Notes under the pieces: generated by a model | The model's database searches: none | What the model was told of the DNA's origin: nothing | Seen by the model: only the letters and a program-made list of their open reading frames with translations | In this document: positions 8,463 to 16,923 of the stretch, one piece after another | Layout: the number at the start of each line of letters is the position of its first letter | How positions within the stretch are numbered: position 1 is the stretch's first letter | NCBI GenBank assembly: GCA_035290965.1 | Contig: DATDTD010000058.1 | Span: 1 to 46,275 of the forward strand | DNA from: JAGVNX01 sp035290965 | GTDB taxonomy: Archaea; Iainarchaeota; Iainarchaeia; Iainarchaeales; GCA-2688035 | Length of the DNA stretch: 46,275 nt | Direction: 5' to 3' | Made by a program: the position numbers and the translations under genes

Positions 8463-9164
8463 TTAATCCGCCCTGAACCTTACTCTTAATATGTCCTTCA
8501 GGGTTGCAATTATTCTTTTGAATCCGAAAAAAGTGCTGTTTCCGAACGGCCTTTTCAGGTGGGTAACAGGCACCTGCTTTATTTTGAAGCCGTTCTTTTT
8601 CGCTTTGTAAATAAGTTCAGCGCTGATAAAGCCGCTTTTGCTTGTCAGGCTGACTTTTTTGAATATTTTTCTTCTCGCAAGCTTGTAGCTGCAGTCGGGA
8701 TCCCTGACAAGAACCCCGAACAAAAGAAACAGCAAAATCTTGTATACTTTTTGCGTAAGTTTTCTGGAAAATCCTTCGGCTCTTTTTTTCCTGAAGCCTA
8801 TGACAAGGTCTGCATCCTTAATCGCATCCAAAAAATTCAGGAACTCTTCAGGGAGATACTGGGCGTCTCCGTCAGTGAAGCCGACCAAATCCATTTTTGC
8901 ATTTGAAAAACCGCTGATTAATGCGCCGCCATAGCCCCTGTTTGAAGAATGGTGGACAACCCTTACGTTGCTTAACTGCCTTGCAAGCGCGTCCGCGACT
9001 TTTCCCGTATTGTCAGGGCCGCCGTCGTCAACTATGATTATTTCAAATTTCCTTCCGGTTTTCTTCAGCAGGCCGTGGAATTTTTTTGTAACAATCGGAA
9101 TGCTCTTTTCATCATAGTAAGCCGGAAAAAAAACAGTGACGCTTTCCTGGGAATCTGCTGGCAT
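8463..9164 (-). CDS. Family 2 glycosyltransferase, dolichol-phosphate mannose synthase-like
   Basis: A 233-residue GT-A enzyme without C-terminal membrane helices. FFPAYYDE opens the fold, IIIVDDGGPDNT is the nucleotide loop, and DGDAQYLPEE has the metal-binding DxD followed by the DPM1-type QYLPEE. Members move a sugar from GDP- or UDP-sugar to polyprenyl phosphate, or act as simple GTs. ATG at 9162-9164 is preferred over TTG at 9170. A TATA-like TTTAAATATA about 40 bases upstream indicates its own promoter, so the genes 9164-5233 may form one transcript. Confidence 0.88.
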   Translation of the reverse strand: MPADSQESVTVFFPAYYDEKSIPIVTKKFHGLLKKTGRKFEIIIVDDGGPDNTGKVADALARQLSNVRVVHHSSNRGYGGALISGFSNAKMDLVGFTDGDAQYLPEEFLNFLDAIKDADLVIGFRKKRAEGFSRKLTQKVYKILLFLLFGVLVRDPDCSYKLARRKIFKKVSLTSKSGFISAELIYKAKKNGFKIKQVPVTHLKRPFGNSTFFGFKRIIATLKDILRVRFRAD

Positions 9165-9199
9165 GGGCAATCTTTTCTAATTGGGAAGAAGTTTCTTTT

Positions 9200-9209
9200 T
9201 TTAAATATA
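9200..9209 (-). promoter_or_regulatory. TATA-like box for the 9164-5233 operon
   Basis: Read on the minus strand this is TATATTTAAA, centred about 40 bases before the GT2 ATG. That would give a leader of roughly 13 bases. Confidence 0.5.
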
Positions 9210-9242
9210 CTCTTGATTTTTGTTGCACAGGAATAACGCGGT

Positions 9243-10571
9243 TCATTTTGCCCTTTGCACGAATTCCCTTATTTTTTCCGTTACAAAGAGTATTTTTTCT
9301 TCGGTAATGCCGGGATATACGCCTATGAAGAAACTGTCGAACAATACCTTGTCGCTGTTTGCAAGCGGCTCAGCAATCCTGTACTTTGCGTTTTTGTATG
9401 CCGGATGCCGTATAATGTTGCCGCTGAAAAAAAGCCTTGTTTCAATGTTGTTTTTTTCCTCCAAAAACCTTGTCAGTTCGTTCCTTGAAATTTTTTTCCT
9501 GTCCCTGATTGTAATGGGGAAGCAGAACCAGCTCACATCGCTGTTTTCCGCGGCTTTGGGAAGAATAAAAAAATCCTCGAATTTCTGCAGTTCCTCTGAA
9601 AGCATTTTGAAGTTTCTCTGCCTTGCGCTTTTGAATTCCTCGATTTTTTTCAATTGCACAAGCCCCATTGCGGCCTGAGCCTCTGTCGGCTTCAGGTTGA
9701 AGCCGAGGTTATTGTAAATGTATTTTTTGTCATAGCCTTCCGGCAGGCCGTTGATTTTTTGTTCAAACCGCATTGGGCAGACAAAGTTCGGGTCCAAAGA
9801 AACAAAGCAGACAGGGCAGACGCAGGCCCTGCCCCAGTCCCTGAGGCTTCTTACAACGGGTTCGAATTCTTTCTGGTTAAAGGCGACAGCCCCGCCCTCT
9901 CCCATTGTAATATGGTGCGCGGGATAAAAGGAATGCGATGCCATTGCCCCGAAGCTTCCCGTGAATTTGCCCTTGAATTTTGTCCCGAGGGAATCGCAGT
10001 TGTCTTCCAGGACAATCAGGCCGTGTTCCGAGGCAAAATCCATTATTGCATCCATTTGGTTCGGGTTTCCGAACATGTGCGGCAGAAAAATCGCCTTTGT
10101 TTTTTTGCCAAGGGCCTTTTCCAGGCTTGCGGGATTGATATTGTATGTTTCAAGCTCTGCATCAAGCAGGACAGGCACAAAATTGTTCTGCACAATCGGG
10201 TTGAAAGTAGTGGGAAAAGTGCATGCAGGAGTAATGATTTCATCCCCGTCATGCATCCTGAAAGGCGCCTGCTCTGATTTCAAAGCCGAAACCATAAGCA
10301 GATTCGCGCTGCTTCCGCTGTTTGTCAGGGCAGAACTGCTGCTTCCGAGGTATTTTGCAAATTCCTGTTCGAATTCCCTTCCCTTTTTGCTGAGCCCAAG
10401 CCATCCGTCAAGCAGGCTGCCGACAACTGCGTTTACCTCTTCTGCGCCGAAAATTGCCCCGGCATACTGCACCCTGCTTTTTGCAGGAACAAACTTTTCC
10501 TGCTTTTTCGCATTAAAAAATTCTTTAACGCTGTCTTCTATCTTTTTTCTTTTTTCTTCGAGTTCACTCAT
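9243..10571 (-). CDS. RfbH/AscC (E1)-type PLP- and [2Fe-2S]-dependent sugar 3-dehydratase
   Basis: A DegT/DnrJ/EryC1/StrS-fold enzyme of 442 residues, but the PLP-binding lysine of the transaminases is replaced by histidine: SFYPAHHITMGEGG (214-227), with His220 at the exact place known for E1. The cysteine set C250, C252, C255 and C265 (CxCxxC then C) matches the [2Fe-2S] ligands of CDP-6-deoxy-4-hexulose 3-dehydratase. The reaction removes the C3 hydroxyl of a 4-keto-6-deoxy sugar, the key step to 3,6-dideoxyhexoses, and needs a separate ferredoxin-type reductase, which is not in the window. Its ATG overlaps the upstream epimerase stop. Confidence 0.9.
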   Translation of the reverse strand: MSELEEKRKKIEDSVKEFFNAKKQEKFVPAKSRVQYAGAIFGAEEVNAVVGSLLDGWLGLSKKGREFEQEFAKYLGSSSSALTNSGSSANLLMVSALKSEQAPFRMHDGDEIITPACTFPTTFNPIVQNNFVPVLLDAELETYNINPASLEKALGKKTKAIFLPHMFGNPNQMDAIMDFASEHGLIVLEDNCDSLGTKFKGKFTGSFGAMASHSFYPAHHITMGEGGAVAFNQKEFEPVVRSLRDWGRACVCPVCFVSLDPNFVCPMRFEQKINGLPEGYDKKYIYNNLGFNLKPTEAQAAMGLVQLKKIEEFKSARQRNFKMLSEELQKFEDFFILPKAAENSDVSWFCFPITIRDRKKISRNELTRFLEEKNNIETRLFFSGNIIRHPAYKNAKYRIAEPLANSDKVLFDSFFIGVYPGITEEKILFVTEKIREFVQRAK

Positions 10572-11482
10572 TTTTTACCACTTAAAAAATCAAAGGTTCT
10601 CTTAATGCCGGCATCCAGGGAAATTTTTGCTTCCCATCCGAGCTCTTTTTTCGCCCTCTCGGGATTATAAACATGCTTCTGAACCAGGTCCTTTGTTTCA
10701 GCGTGATTTACAACAATCTCTGCACCAGTTGTTTTTTTAATTTTTTCCAGCAGTTCGCTTACAGAAATTCCCCTGCCTGTTCCCAAATTAAAAATTTTTG
10801 ACTTTGTTTTTTTTTCCATTGCAAGAATGCATCCCGCAGCAATGTCCTCTGCATGCGTAAAGTCTCTCACGGCACTGCCGTTTCCCTGTATAGTAACGGG
10901 ATTTCCATTTATTGCGTTGAACAAAAAATTCGTGATTACGCCGCTTTTTTCGCTGAATTTCTGCCTTTCCCCGAAGGTTGCGCTCGGCCTTGCAATGCAA
11001 TAATCAATGCCCGCAGTCCTTGCAAAAAAACCCAGGTATTCCTCTATTGCAATCTTTGAAACACCATAGGGCGAAACAGGCAGCAAAGCTGTTTTTTCAG
11101 TGATTGGGTTTTTTTCCGGGTTTCCGTAAACAGCAATGCTGCTCAAATAAACAATTTTTTTAACTTTTTTTTCTGCGCTTTTCTGGAAAAGATTTATGCC
11201 CGGCAGAATATTTGTTTCCGCGTCAAAAACAGGCTTCAGAATGCTTTCCCTCGGCATAATAGTATGAATGCAGTGAAAAACAAAATCCATTTCCTCCAAA
11301 GCCTTTTCAACTGCATTGAAATCCAAAAAATCCCCCTGAAAAAAATCGATTTTTTCCTTTAGGTGCGAAAGGTTTTCAGAATTCCTGTCAAAAACCCTTA
11401 CGGAATAATTTTTTTTTACCAATTGCTCTGCAATAAAGCTTCCTATGAGGCCGTTTCCGCCGAAAACAATGCAGTTCGCCAT
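10568..11482 (-). CDS. NAD-dependent nucleotide-sugar epimerase/reductase (extended SDR)
   Basis: A 304-residue extended SDR. GGNGLIGS at about 8-15 binds NAD, YLSSIAVYG carries the catalytic Ser, and YGVSK the Tyr/Lys pair. ARPSATFGERQ and FNLGTG belong to the sugar-binding lobe. It is coupled by ATGA overlap to the E1-type dehydratase, so it may supply or finish the deoxy sugar: in bacterial dideoxyhexose loci an SDR reductase/epimerase acts after E1. Plain UDP-hexose 4-epimerase activity is equally possible. A TATA element lies 27 bases from the ATG. Confidence 0.87.
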   Translation of the reverse strand: MANCIVFGGNGLIGSFIAEQLVKKNYSVRVFDRNSENLSHLKEKIDFFQGDFLDFNAVEKALEEMDFVFHCIHTIMPRESILKPVFDAETNILPGINLFQKSAEKKVKKIVYLSSIAVYGNPEKNPITEKTALLPVSPYGVSKIAIEEYLGFFARTAGIDYCIARPSATFGERQKFSEKSGVITNFLFNAINGNPVTIQGNGSAVRDFTHAEDIAAGCILAMEKKTKSKIFNLGTGRGISVSELLEKIKKTTGAEIVVNHAETKDLVQKHVYNPERAKKELGWEAKISLDAGIKRTFDFLSGKK

Positions 11483-11504
11483 TAGAGAAGAAAGGCAAAA
11501 AAGG

Positions 11505-11513
11505 TTTTTAAAG
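11505..11513 (-). promoter_or_regulatory. TATA box for the epimerase/E1 operon
   Basis: The element reads CTTTAAAAA on the minus strand. Its centre is about 27 bases before the ATG at 11482, which suggests a leaderless start. Confidence 0.55.
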
Positions 11514-11551
11514 CAATTATCCGCTGCTTCCGCACTGCTGGTTTTTGCAGC

Positions 11552-13000
11552 CTAAATGCTGAAAACAGTGAATGCCCCGAGCTTTTTTCCCGCCAGGGTT
11601 CCGCAGCCGAATCCTTCCGGAAGGTTTTTTACTGCAAGAGTTTTTACCTGCATTTTTTCCAGAACCGCAAAAAATTCACTGCAATTGTTCTGTTTTATTG
11701 AATCAATCAGGCTTTGCTCGTCTGCCTGGAAACCCGCGGGCCTTGCCTCGTAATACTCCCAGTCGTTTACAGAATAATTTCCGAAGGTAAAGGTCTGGTA
11801 GGAAACAAAGGCGCCTATGAACCTGTCCTCCTGCTCTGCATCCACTACTGCAAAAACGCTTTCAAGCTCGCCGTTAGAAAGCAGTTCCCTGTAATCGGGA
11901 TTATTGAACAGGTTAACCTGCTCTATTCTCTGCGCAAAATAAAAAAAATTCCAAAAAACAAAAAACAGCGCGAGAACAGCCAGAAGATTCTGCCTTGAAA
12001 CACTGATGCGGATTTTTGAGAGAAAGGAAATTTTTTCCCCGAAATCATAGTTTACAAGGAAATACGCGATTATCCCTGTTAGAAACAGCGCTGTTACTGC
12101 AGCCTCGAATTTCTCCAGCACTGGAATTGCTTCGTTCAAATTAAACACCAGCAGGGCAGTTATTGCCGCGAGCGGAACCATCCATTTTTCCCTTGCAATA
12201 ATGCAGACTGCCAGAAACAGCAAAAATATCAGCGTGTAAAAATTCACTCCGAAAGAAAGAAATGCCTGTGTCCCTATCTGCCTGCCCAAAGCCCCGCCTA
12301 TGTTTGAAACAAACGAAATAAAAAACGGAAGAGTCAGCAAGGGAATCAATGCAAAGGATGCAAAGCATTTCCATTTAATTTTCTTTTGGGCCAGAACCAG
12401 GCTTGCATAAAAAATGCTGAACAGAATGAAAAAAAGCAGGTGTGCTGCGAAAAGCACTGCAAGCAGAACCCCTATCAGCGCAATTTCTTTTTTGCCCAAA
12501 TCCAGGTTTTTTCTTTTTTCCAGCAGAAAAACCATTGCGGGAAAGCATATTGCAAATGCAAAAAGCTTTGTAATAAAGCCTATGAGAACAAGCAGCCCCA
12601 TGCAGAAAAAGTTTCCGAAAACAAGCAGGAATACGGGCAGATTTTTTTCCGAAATCTTCCAGACTGCGATAAAGGAAAAAAAATACGCTGCAAGAAAAGC
12701 CGCTGAAAAGGCAATGTAAACAGACTGGAATCCAAAAGCCGAAAACAAAAAGAATGCAGCGGCAGCCGCAAGGAAGAAAAACGGCGGATATAGCCTGAAC
12801 AAAACATAGTCATAGCCGTAATTCCAGTTCGGAACCTCCTGAAACGCGCCGTATTTTATTGTAAAACCTGTTCTTGCAAGATAGCTTCCTATGTCCATGT
12901 CATGCCAGTAATTCTGCGAACCCATTACTAAAAAAAAATAAGCCAAAAAAGCAATGAGCACAAGAAAGCATGCCGGCATTAAAAAAAATCTTTTTTGCAT
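11552..13000 (-). CDS. Polytopic membrane protein, GT-C-like glycosyltransferase candidate
   Basis: About 482 residues with roughly ten hydrophobic helices in the first 370 residues and a soluble C-terminal domain after them. After the first helix an exposed loop holds NYWHDMDIGSYL, an acidic loop like the catalytic first loop of GT-C transferases that use polyprenyl-phosphate sugars. A following VLFRLYPPF resembles the PMT/ArnT loop. I cannot name a family with certainty. ATG at 12998-13000 is chosen because it stands directly before the first membrane helix; an upstream ATG (13078) would overlap the divergent GT4 gene. Confidence 0.7.
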   Translation of the reverse strand: MQKRFFLMPACFLVLIAFLAYFFLVMGSQNYWHDMDIGSYLARTGFTIKYGAFQEVPNWNYGYDYVLFRLYPPFFFLAAAAAFFLFSAFGFQSVYIAFSAAFLAAYFFSFIAVWKISEKNLPVFLLVFGNFFCMGLLVLIGFITKLFAFAICFPAMVFLLEKRKNLDLGKKEIALIGVLLAVLFAAHLLFFILFSIFYASLVLAQKKIKWKCFASFALIPLLTLPFFISFVSNIGGALGRQIGTQAFLSFGVNFYTLIFLLFLAVCIIAREKWMVPLAAITALLVFNLNEAIPVLEKFEAAVTALFLTGIIAYFLVNYDFGEKISFLSKIRISVSRQNLLAVLALFFVFWNFFYFAQRIEQVNLFNNPDYRELLSNGELESVFAVVDAEQEDRFIGAFVSYQTFTFGNYSVNDWEYYEARPAGFQADEQSLIDSIKQNNCSEFFAVLEKMQVKTLAVKNLPEGFGCGTLAGKKLGAFTVFSI

Positions 13001-13045
13001 ACCAAAGCAAACTCCATTCTGCTGTAATAAGTTTTTGTAAAATGC

Positions 13046-13052
13046 TTTAAAA
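13046..13052. promoter_or_regulatory. Shared TTTAAAA element between divergent genes
   Basis: This near-palindromic TATA element lies in the 76-base gap. Its centre is 28 bases before the GT4 ATG (13077), right for a leaderless transcript. It lies about 49 bases from the membrane protein ATG on the other strand. Confidence 0.5.
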
Positions 13053-13076
13053 CACTTTTGCAATAACCTTTGTAGC

Positions 13077-14225
13077 ATGAGGATTTTTTATATCACTCAC
13101 ACCTATTCCCTGCGGGGGGGCGGGGGAGGAGAGCTCTTTTGCAGCGATTTTCTCAAGGAACTTTCAAAGAGAGGGCATAAAATTTTTGTTTTCACTGCAA
13201 AGAGCGACGATTTCAGCGCAGAGGAAAAGTCGCTTGGGATAGAAGTTTTCCACGCAAAAAGCATTGGGCATCACGCCTTTCACAAGTTTGAATATCTCCT
13301 GCAGTCGCGCAAGGCAGCAGAGCTTGCAAGGCAGTTCAAGCCCGATATTATTCACGCGCAGAACGATGCCTTTCCCGCACTGATTGGTGAAAAAGTAAAG
13401 AAGGCAACAAAGGTTCCGCTTGTCGCAAGCATTGAATATCTTTCAGACAGGGCTGTTTCTGTGAACCTCAAAATTGTTTTTTTGTTCAACAAATTTTTCC
13501 TTCCGAAAATAAAATTCGACAGGCTTGTTTCCTGGAGCCAGTTTGTCATTGACTCATATCTTCTGCCATGGAAAATTCCAAAGGAAAAAATTGTTTTGAT
13601 TCCAGGAGCAGTCGATGTTTCCACTTTTCTGAAAAAAGTTTTTCCCCATCCAAAGCTTGTGCAGTTTGGAAAAAACCTTATTGTTTCTGCAAAACCCCTG
13701 CATTCCACTAATGCAATGGGAATCTTGCAGACAATTAAGGCAATGAAGATTGTTTCAAGAAAATTTTCTGAGTGGAAGTTTGTTGTTATTGGCGATGGGG
13801 AAAAGCGCAAGTGGCTTGAGGCAGCAGTCATTGATTTGGGGCTTGAAAAAAATGTTTTTTTTGTTGGGCAGATTCCTGCAGAGGAAATTCCTCAGGTTTA
13901 TGCTTCTGCAGAAATCGTTGTCCATAGCTTTGCCTTCAAGGCTACAACGAGCATTGCATTGATTGAAAGCATGGCTGCGCAGAAGGCAATTGTCGCAACT
14001 GATTTTGGAGAAGTTGCAAACACTGTTTCAGATACTGCAGTCCTTGTACAGCCGAATAATCCCGAAAGCATTGCGCAGGGAATAATCAAGCTGATTGAAA
14101 ACCCGAAATTGAGGGAAGAGCTTGGAAAAAAAGCAAGAAAGCGCGCAGTTGAAAACTTTTCCATGGCTGCAATTGTCGAAGAGTTTGAAAAATTGTATAT
14201 GGAACTTCTGGCAAAAAATAATTAG
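13077..14225 (+). CDS. GT4-family (GT-B) glycosyltransferase
   Basis: A 382-residue GT-B enzyme. The N-terminal Rossmann domain begins with the glycine-rich acceptor loop LRGGGGGELF (about 12-21), encoded by a G-rich tract prone to slippage. PDIIHAQND is the typical N-domain strand end. The C-domain has VIGDGEKRKWLE, VFFVGQI and the retaining E-x7-E region around TSIALIESMA, followed by IVATDFGEVA. It would transfer a nucleotide-activated sugar with retention in glycan assembly. It is the only plus-strand glycosyltransferase here and converges on the unknown gene at 14228 with 2 bases between them. Confidence 0.9.
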   Translation: MRIFYITHTYSLRGGGGGELFCSDFLKELSKRGHKIFVFTAKSDDFSAEEKSLGIEVFHAKSIGHHAFHKFEYLLQSRKAAELARQFKPDIIHAQNDAFPALIGEKVKKATKVPLVASIEYLSDRAVSVNLKIVFLFNKFFLPKIKFDRLVSWSQFVIDSYLLPWKIPKEKIVLIPGAVDVSTFLKKVFPHPKLVQFGKNLIVSAKPLHSTNAMGILQTIKAMKIVSRKFSEWKFVVIGDGEKRKWLEAAVIDLGLEKNVFFVGQIPAEEIPQVYASAEIVVHSFAFKATTSIALIESMAAQKAIVATDFGEVANTVSDTAVLVQPNNPESIAQGIIKLIENPKLREELGKKARKRAVENFSMAAIVEEFEKLYMELLAKNN

Positions 14226-14227
14226 AA

Positions 14228-15013
14228 TCAGAATTTTGTTATGCCGATTCTTTTCATTGAGGCTTTTATTATTGCGTTTACATTCGGGACTGTTGCTTTT
14301 CTGACTTCTTCTTCAAAGCCGTGCGGGTTTCTTCTCATCATTTTTCTTATGATTTCTTTTACGTCAACGCCGCCTGCTTTTAATTCCCTTTCGAACTTGA
14401 TGACTGCCTGCCTTTCCCTTGTTAGCGCGTCAACCCTGTCGGGATAAGCCTGCCTCTGGCTTACAAGCAGCCTGTAGGCTGTTTCAGACAAAAGAATTCC
14501 GTTTGCAAAAGTGTTTCCTACTTTTACTCCGCGGCAGATATTGTCTCCCAATGCGAGAATTTTTTTTTCAAGAGTCCAGTTGGGATAATTTTTCAGTGTC
14601 CAGGATTCTCCTGTTCCGACTAGTCTTGCAACTGCGGGTGCTCCCCTTCTTGCCCAGGTAACCTGTGCCTGCAAATCCTGGTCGGGAAAATCCCTTCTTG
14701 AATCGTGCGCAAGGCAGATTTGTTTTACTAATCCTACATCAACAAGGACTCCTCTTACTCTTCCCCTTGCCCGTAATTGCCTATTCAATGTATTTGCAAT
14801 TGTAACTCCAAAATTTGCAACAATCCCGCTGTGAACTTTAACAGGTTTATATCCCGGGCTTCTTTTGCCTATTTCGTGCAATTCTCTTTTTATGCGCTTT
14901 GTTGTTCCGCCAAGCTTTCCCCTTCCGCCCTTTCCCAAGGCCTCAAGCCTTCGTTGGGACTGGTAAATCTCCCCGACAACAGATTTCGGCTTGAATTGTT
15001 TTCTTGCTGCCAT
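14228..15013 (-). CDS. Unknown basic protein, possible HD-domain phosphohydrolase
   Basis: 261 residues, strongly basic at the N-terminus (first 50 residues rich in Lys/Arg). No family is certain. The pattern His61 in KVHSGIVANFG, then ICLAHD (His103-Asp104) after a helix, then Asp157 in ILALGDNICRG resembles the H...HD...D metal set of HD phosphohydrolases, and the order and helix spacing fit. If true it could cleave phosphomonoesters or nucleotides. It is the last gene of a three-gene minus-strand cassette of unrecognised proteins inside the glycan island. A TATA-like TGTATATAG lies about 34 bases upstream. Confidence 0.6.
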   Translation of the reverse strand: MAARKQFKPKSVVGEIYQSQRRLEALGKGGRGKLGGTTKRIKRELHEIGKRSPGYKPVKVHSGIVANFGVTIANTLNRQLRARGRVRGVLVDVGLVKQICLAHDSRRDFPDQDLQAQVTWARRGAPAVARLVGTGESWTLKNYPNWTLEKKILALGDNICRGVKVGNTFANGILLSETAYRLLVSQRQAYPDRVDALTRERQAVIKFERELKAGGVDVKEIIRKMMRRNPHGFEEEVRKATVPNVNAIIKASMKRIGITKF

Positions 15014-15081
15014 TAAATCACTGCTAATATTGTAAACGCTTGTTCTATATACAGATTTCTCTTTTCAAAATATTTCGCCTT

Positions 15082-15552
15082 TTATTCCGTTGAAGATTTC
15101 ACAATTATATCATTTGCCAAAAGCAGCAGCGTGCCGTAATTTGATTCGAATCTTTTCAAAAAAGCCTTTGCTGCTTTTAAATTTCCGCCAAAAGTTGGCA
15201 GCAGATTTTCTTCCTCTTGTTTTGTAAATCTGACATCAGTGTGTTCTCTGACTGCTCTGTTTGTGGCAGTTGTAACAGTTTCAAAGATTGTCTGCCCTTT
15301 TCTTTTGGTTGCAACAGCTGACAAAGCATGCGTTACGGCAATTCTTACAATAATTGGATTGCAGATTTCCTGTACTGATGCCCATTTTGCCTGCCTTGCC
15401 AATGCAACTATTTGCGGCATTTTTGGTGCAAGCGCACGCGTCAAAACAGTCCTGTGAGTGCTTGGCAAGGGCCCAACTTTGCCCAAGAATTCCCTCTTAA
15501 GCGAGCGCCTGGCGCGCTGCCTTCCCCGTCCGCTAGGCTTTTCCGCAGGCAT
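15082..15552 (-). CDS. Unknown basic, mainly helical protein
   Basis: 156 residues with an Arg/Lys-rich start (about 12 basic residues in the first 26) and a long helical body. No cysteine cluster, signal peptide or membrane helix, and no recognised family. The basic N-terminus could bind nucleic acid or an anionic surface. It lies 28 bases after the 90-residue gene and 68 bases before the HD-like gene, all on the same strand, so the three are likely to be functionally linked. Confidence 0.6.
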   Translation of the reverse strand: MPAEKPSGRGRQRARRSLKREFLGKVGPLPSTHRTVLTRALAPKMPQIVALARQAKWASVQEICNPIIVRIAVTHALSAVATKRKGQTIFETVTTATNRAVREHTDVRFTKQEEENLLPTFGGNLKAAKAFLKRFESNYGTLLLLANDIIVKSSTE

Positions 15553-15580
15553 TCTTTCACAAGCTGTTGAATTGAACTGC

Positions 15581-15853
15581 TTATTTTACTGTTACATAAA
15601 ACTTTTTTTTCCTTCTGTCCGCGCCTTTTCTTCTATTACTATTTCTTTGATCAGGGCTTGCGTAACCGCGGCGTTGATAGCCATATTCTGCGGGTTCTGC
15701 AGGTTCGCTGCCAGACATTCCATGGTCTCCTCCTGGTCTAATTAGAACCTCTCTTGTTTGCATTACTCTTCTGTCCGCGCCACTTCTTCTTTCCTTCCCG
15801 CTGCGTCTATCGGGAAGAACTTTAATTTTTTGTCTTCTTAGTCTTCTTGGCAT
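15581..15853 (-). CDS. Small arginine-rich protein with RR-GADRR repeats
   Basis: 90 residues, about one quarter arginine. The motif DRRSGKERRSGADRR near residues 15-29 recurs as NRRKGADRR near 72-80, so the two ends carry a related repeat around a Gly/Pro/Glu-rich middle. It looks disordered and highly basic; nucleic-acid binding is plausible but not shown. A clear GGAGG Shine-Dalgarno lies 8 bases before the ATG (15851-15853), which argues for a real gene. It is first in the three-gene cassette. Confidence 0.55.
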   Translation of the reverse strand: MPRRLRRQKIKVLPDRRSGKERRSGADRRVMQTREVLIRPGGDHGMSGSEPAEPAEYGYQRRGYASPDQRNSNRRKGADRRKKKFYVTVK

Positions 15854-16001
15854 TATTAAACCTCCAAAAATTATGATTGTATTGGTGTTGAAGTTGTTTA
15901 TATTTTTTCCTGCCCCCCCCCCAAGCCCGTTATGTATAAAATATAGCCTTTTTTTCTATTTTTTAGTTGCAGGTTTATGGTTTTTTTTATTGTTTAATCT
16001 T
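15854..16001. other. AT-rich intergenic region with a run of ten cytosines
   Basis: A 148-base gap with a C10 tract at 15913-15922. On the minus strand it has TATA-like elements around 15893-15903 and 15935-15950, either of which could drive the 15853-14228 cassette. The homopolymer lies between the two boxes, so length change could alter spacing. No gene is seen here. Confidence 0.5.
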
Positions 16002-16886
16002 TTAAAATATTTTTGCCTTTCTTTTTTTTCTTTCGCGCGAGATTTCTTTCATGTTTTTTGCATTGTTCCAGTACGCCTTTAAAATCCAGATTGGCTTTCC
16101 CGCCCTGAGCGCATTTACAAAAATCAGTCCAAGCCCCGGAACATGCCTCAGGATTTCAGGCAGAGTCAGATTGTAAAGCATTGCCTTCAGCCTGTTAGTG
16201 TTCATTAAAATGAACTGCTTTTCCCTTCCTGTCTGCATTGTAGTGTCATGGCTTCCATAATGAATGATAATGCTTGAATCAGTTTCAATAATTTTGAAGC
16301 CTGCATTGCGCGCGCGATAGCACCAATCTGTTTCCTCCCCGTAAATCGGGGAAAAATGTTCCGCGTCAAGCACTCCGATTTTTTCAACTGCCTGCCTGCG
16401 CATTAACATTGCGCCTCCGCACACAGTCATTCTCTCCCTGTCAGGAAGAATCTTGTAGTTGTGCGCTTCCCACATTGGAAAATCAATTATTTTTGCCCCG
16501 ATTGCAGCTGCATTCGGATATTTTTCCGCTGCATTTAACAAATTTTCAAGCCAGTTTTCAGTAACCTCAGTATCATTGTTGAGCATGAAAAAAAATTCTC
16601 CATCCGCAATTTCAAATCCCTGGTTATTTCCCTTGCTGAAACCTAAATTTTCAGGATTTAAAATCAGTTTCTGCAGGAAACCATTTTTTTTCATTTCCTG
16701 CAGCATCTGAACGCTTCCGTCTTTGCTGCCGTTGTCAATTACAATTACTTCAAAAAGCTTTGAAGGAGAAAAGCGCTTTATTGACTCTAAGCACTTGCGG
16801 ATAAACTCTTTGCCGTTCCAGTTTAGTACAATGATTGAAACAAAGCGCTTTTTCAATTTTCTCACTATAATTGTGTTTGCCTGCAT
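16002..16886 (-). CDS. Family 2 glycosyltransferase, rhamnosyltransferase-like
   Basis: 294 residues with GT2 motifs: VSIIVLNWNG at about 16-25, IDNGSKDGS at about 51-59, and MLNNDTEVTENWLE with the DxD-equivalent NDT, typical of the WbbL-like rhamnosyltransferase branch. YGEETDWCYR is the ED catalytic-base region. A basic tail may lie on the membrane. It is monocistronic and divergent from the radical SAM pair with a 37-base gap. The sugar donor is not readable from sequence. Confidence 0.88.
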   Translation of the reverse strand: MQANTIIVRKLKKRFVSIIVLNWNGKEFIRKCLESIKRFSPSKLFEVIVIDNGSKDGSVQMLQEMKKNGFLQKLILNPENLGFSKGNNQGFEIADGEFFFMLNNDTEVTENWLENLLNAAEKYPNAAAIGAKIIDFPMWEAHNYKILPDRERMTVCGGAMLMRRQAVEKIGVLDAEHFSPIYGEETDWCYRARNAGFKIIETDSSIIIHYGSHDTTMQTGREKQFILMNTNRLKAMLYNLTLPEILRHVPGLGLIFVNALRAGKPIWILKAYWNNAKNMKEISRERKKRKAKIF

Positions 16887-16923
16887 AAGAATAAGAACCT
16901 AATTTTTCCATTCTTTATAAGGT

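Noticed and set aside
11552..13000. Second AglB/STT3
   Set aside because: It is a polytopic protein with an acidic first loop, but has no WWD-type motif or the second DxD, so it is only called a GT-C-like candidate.
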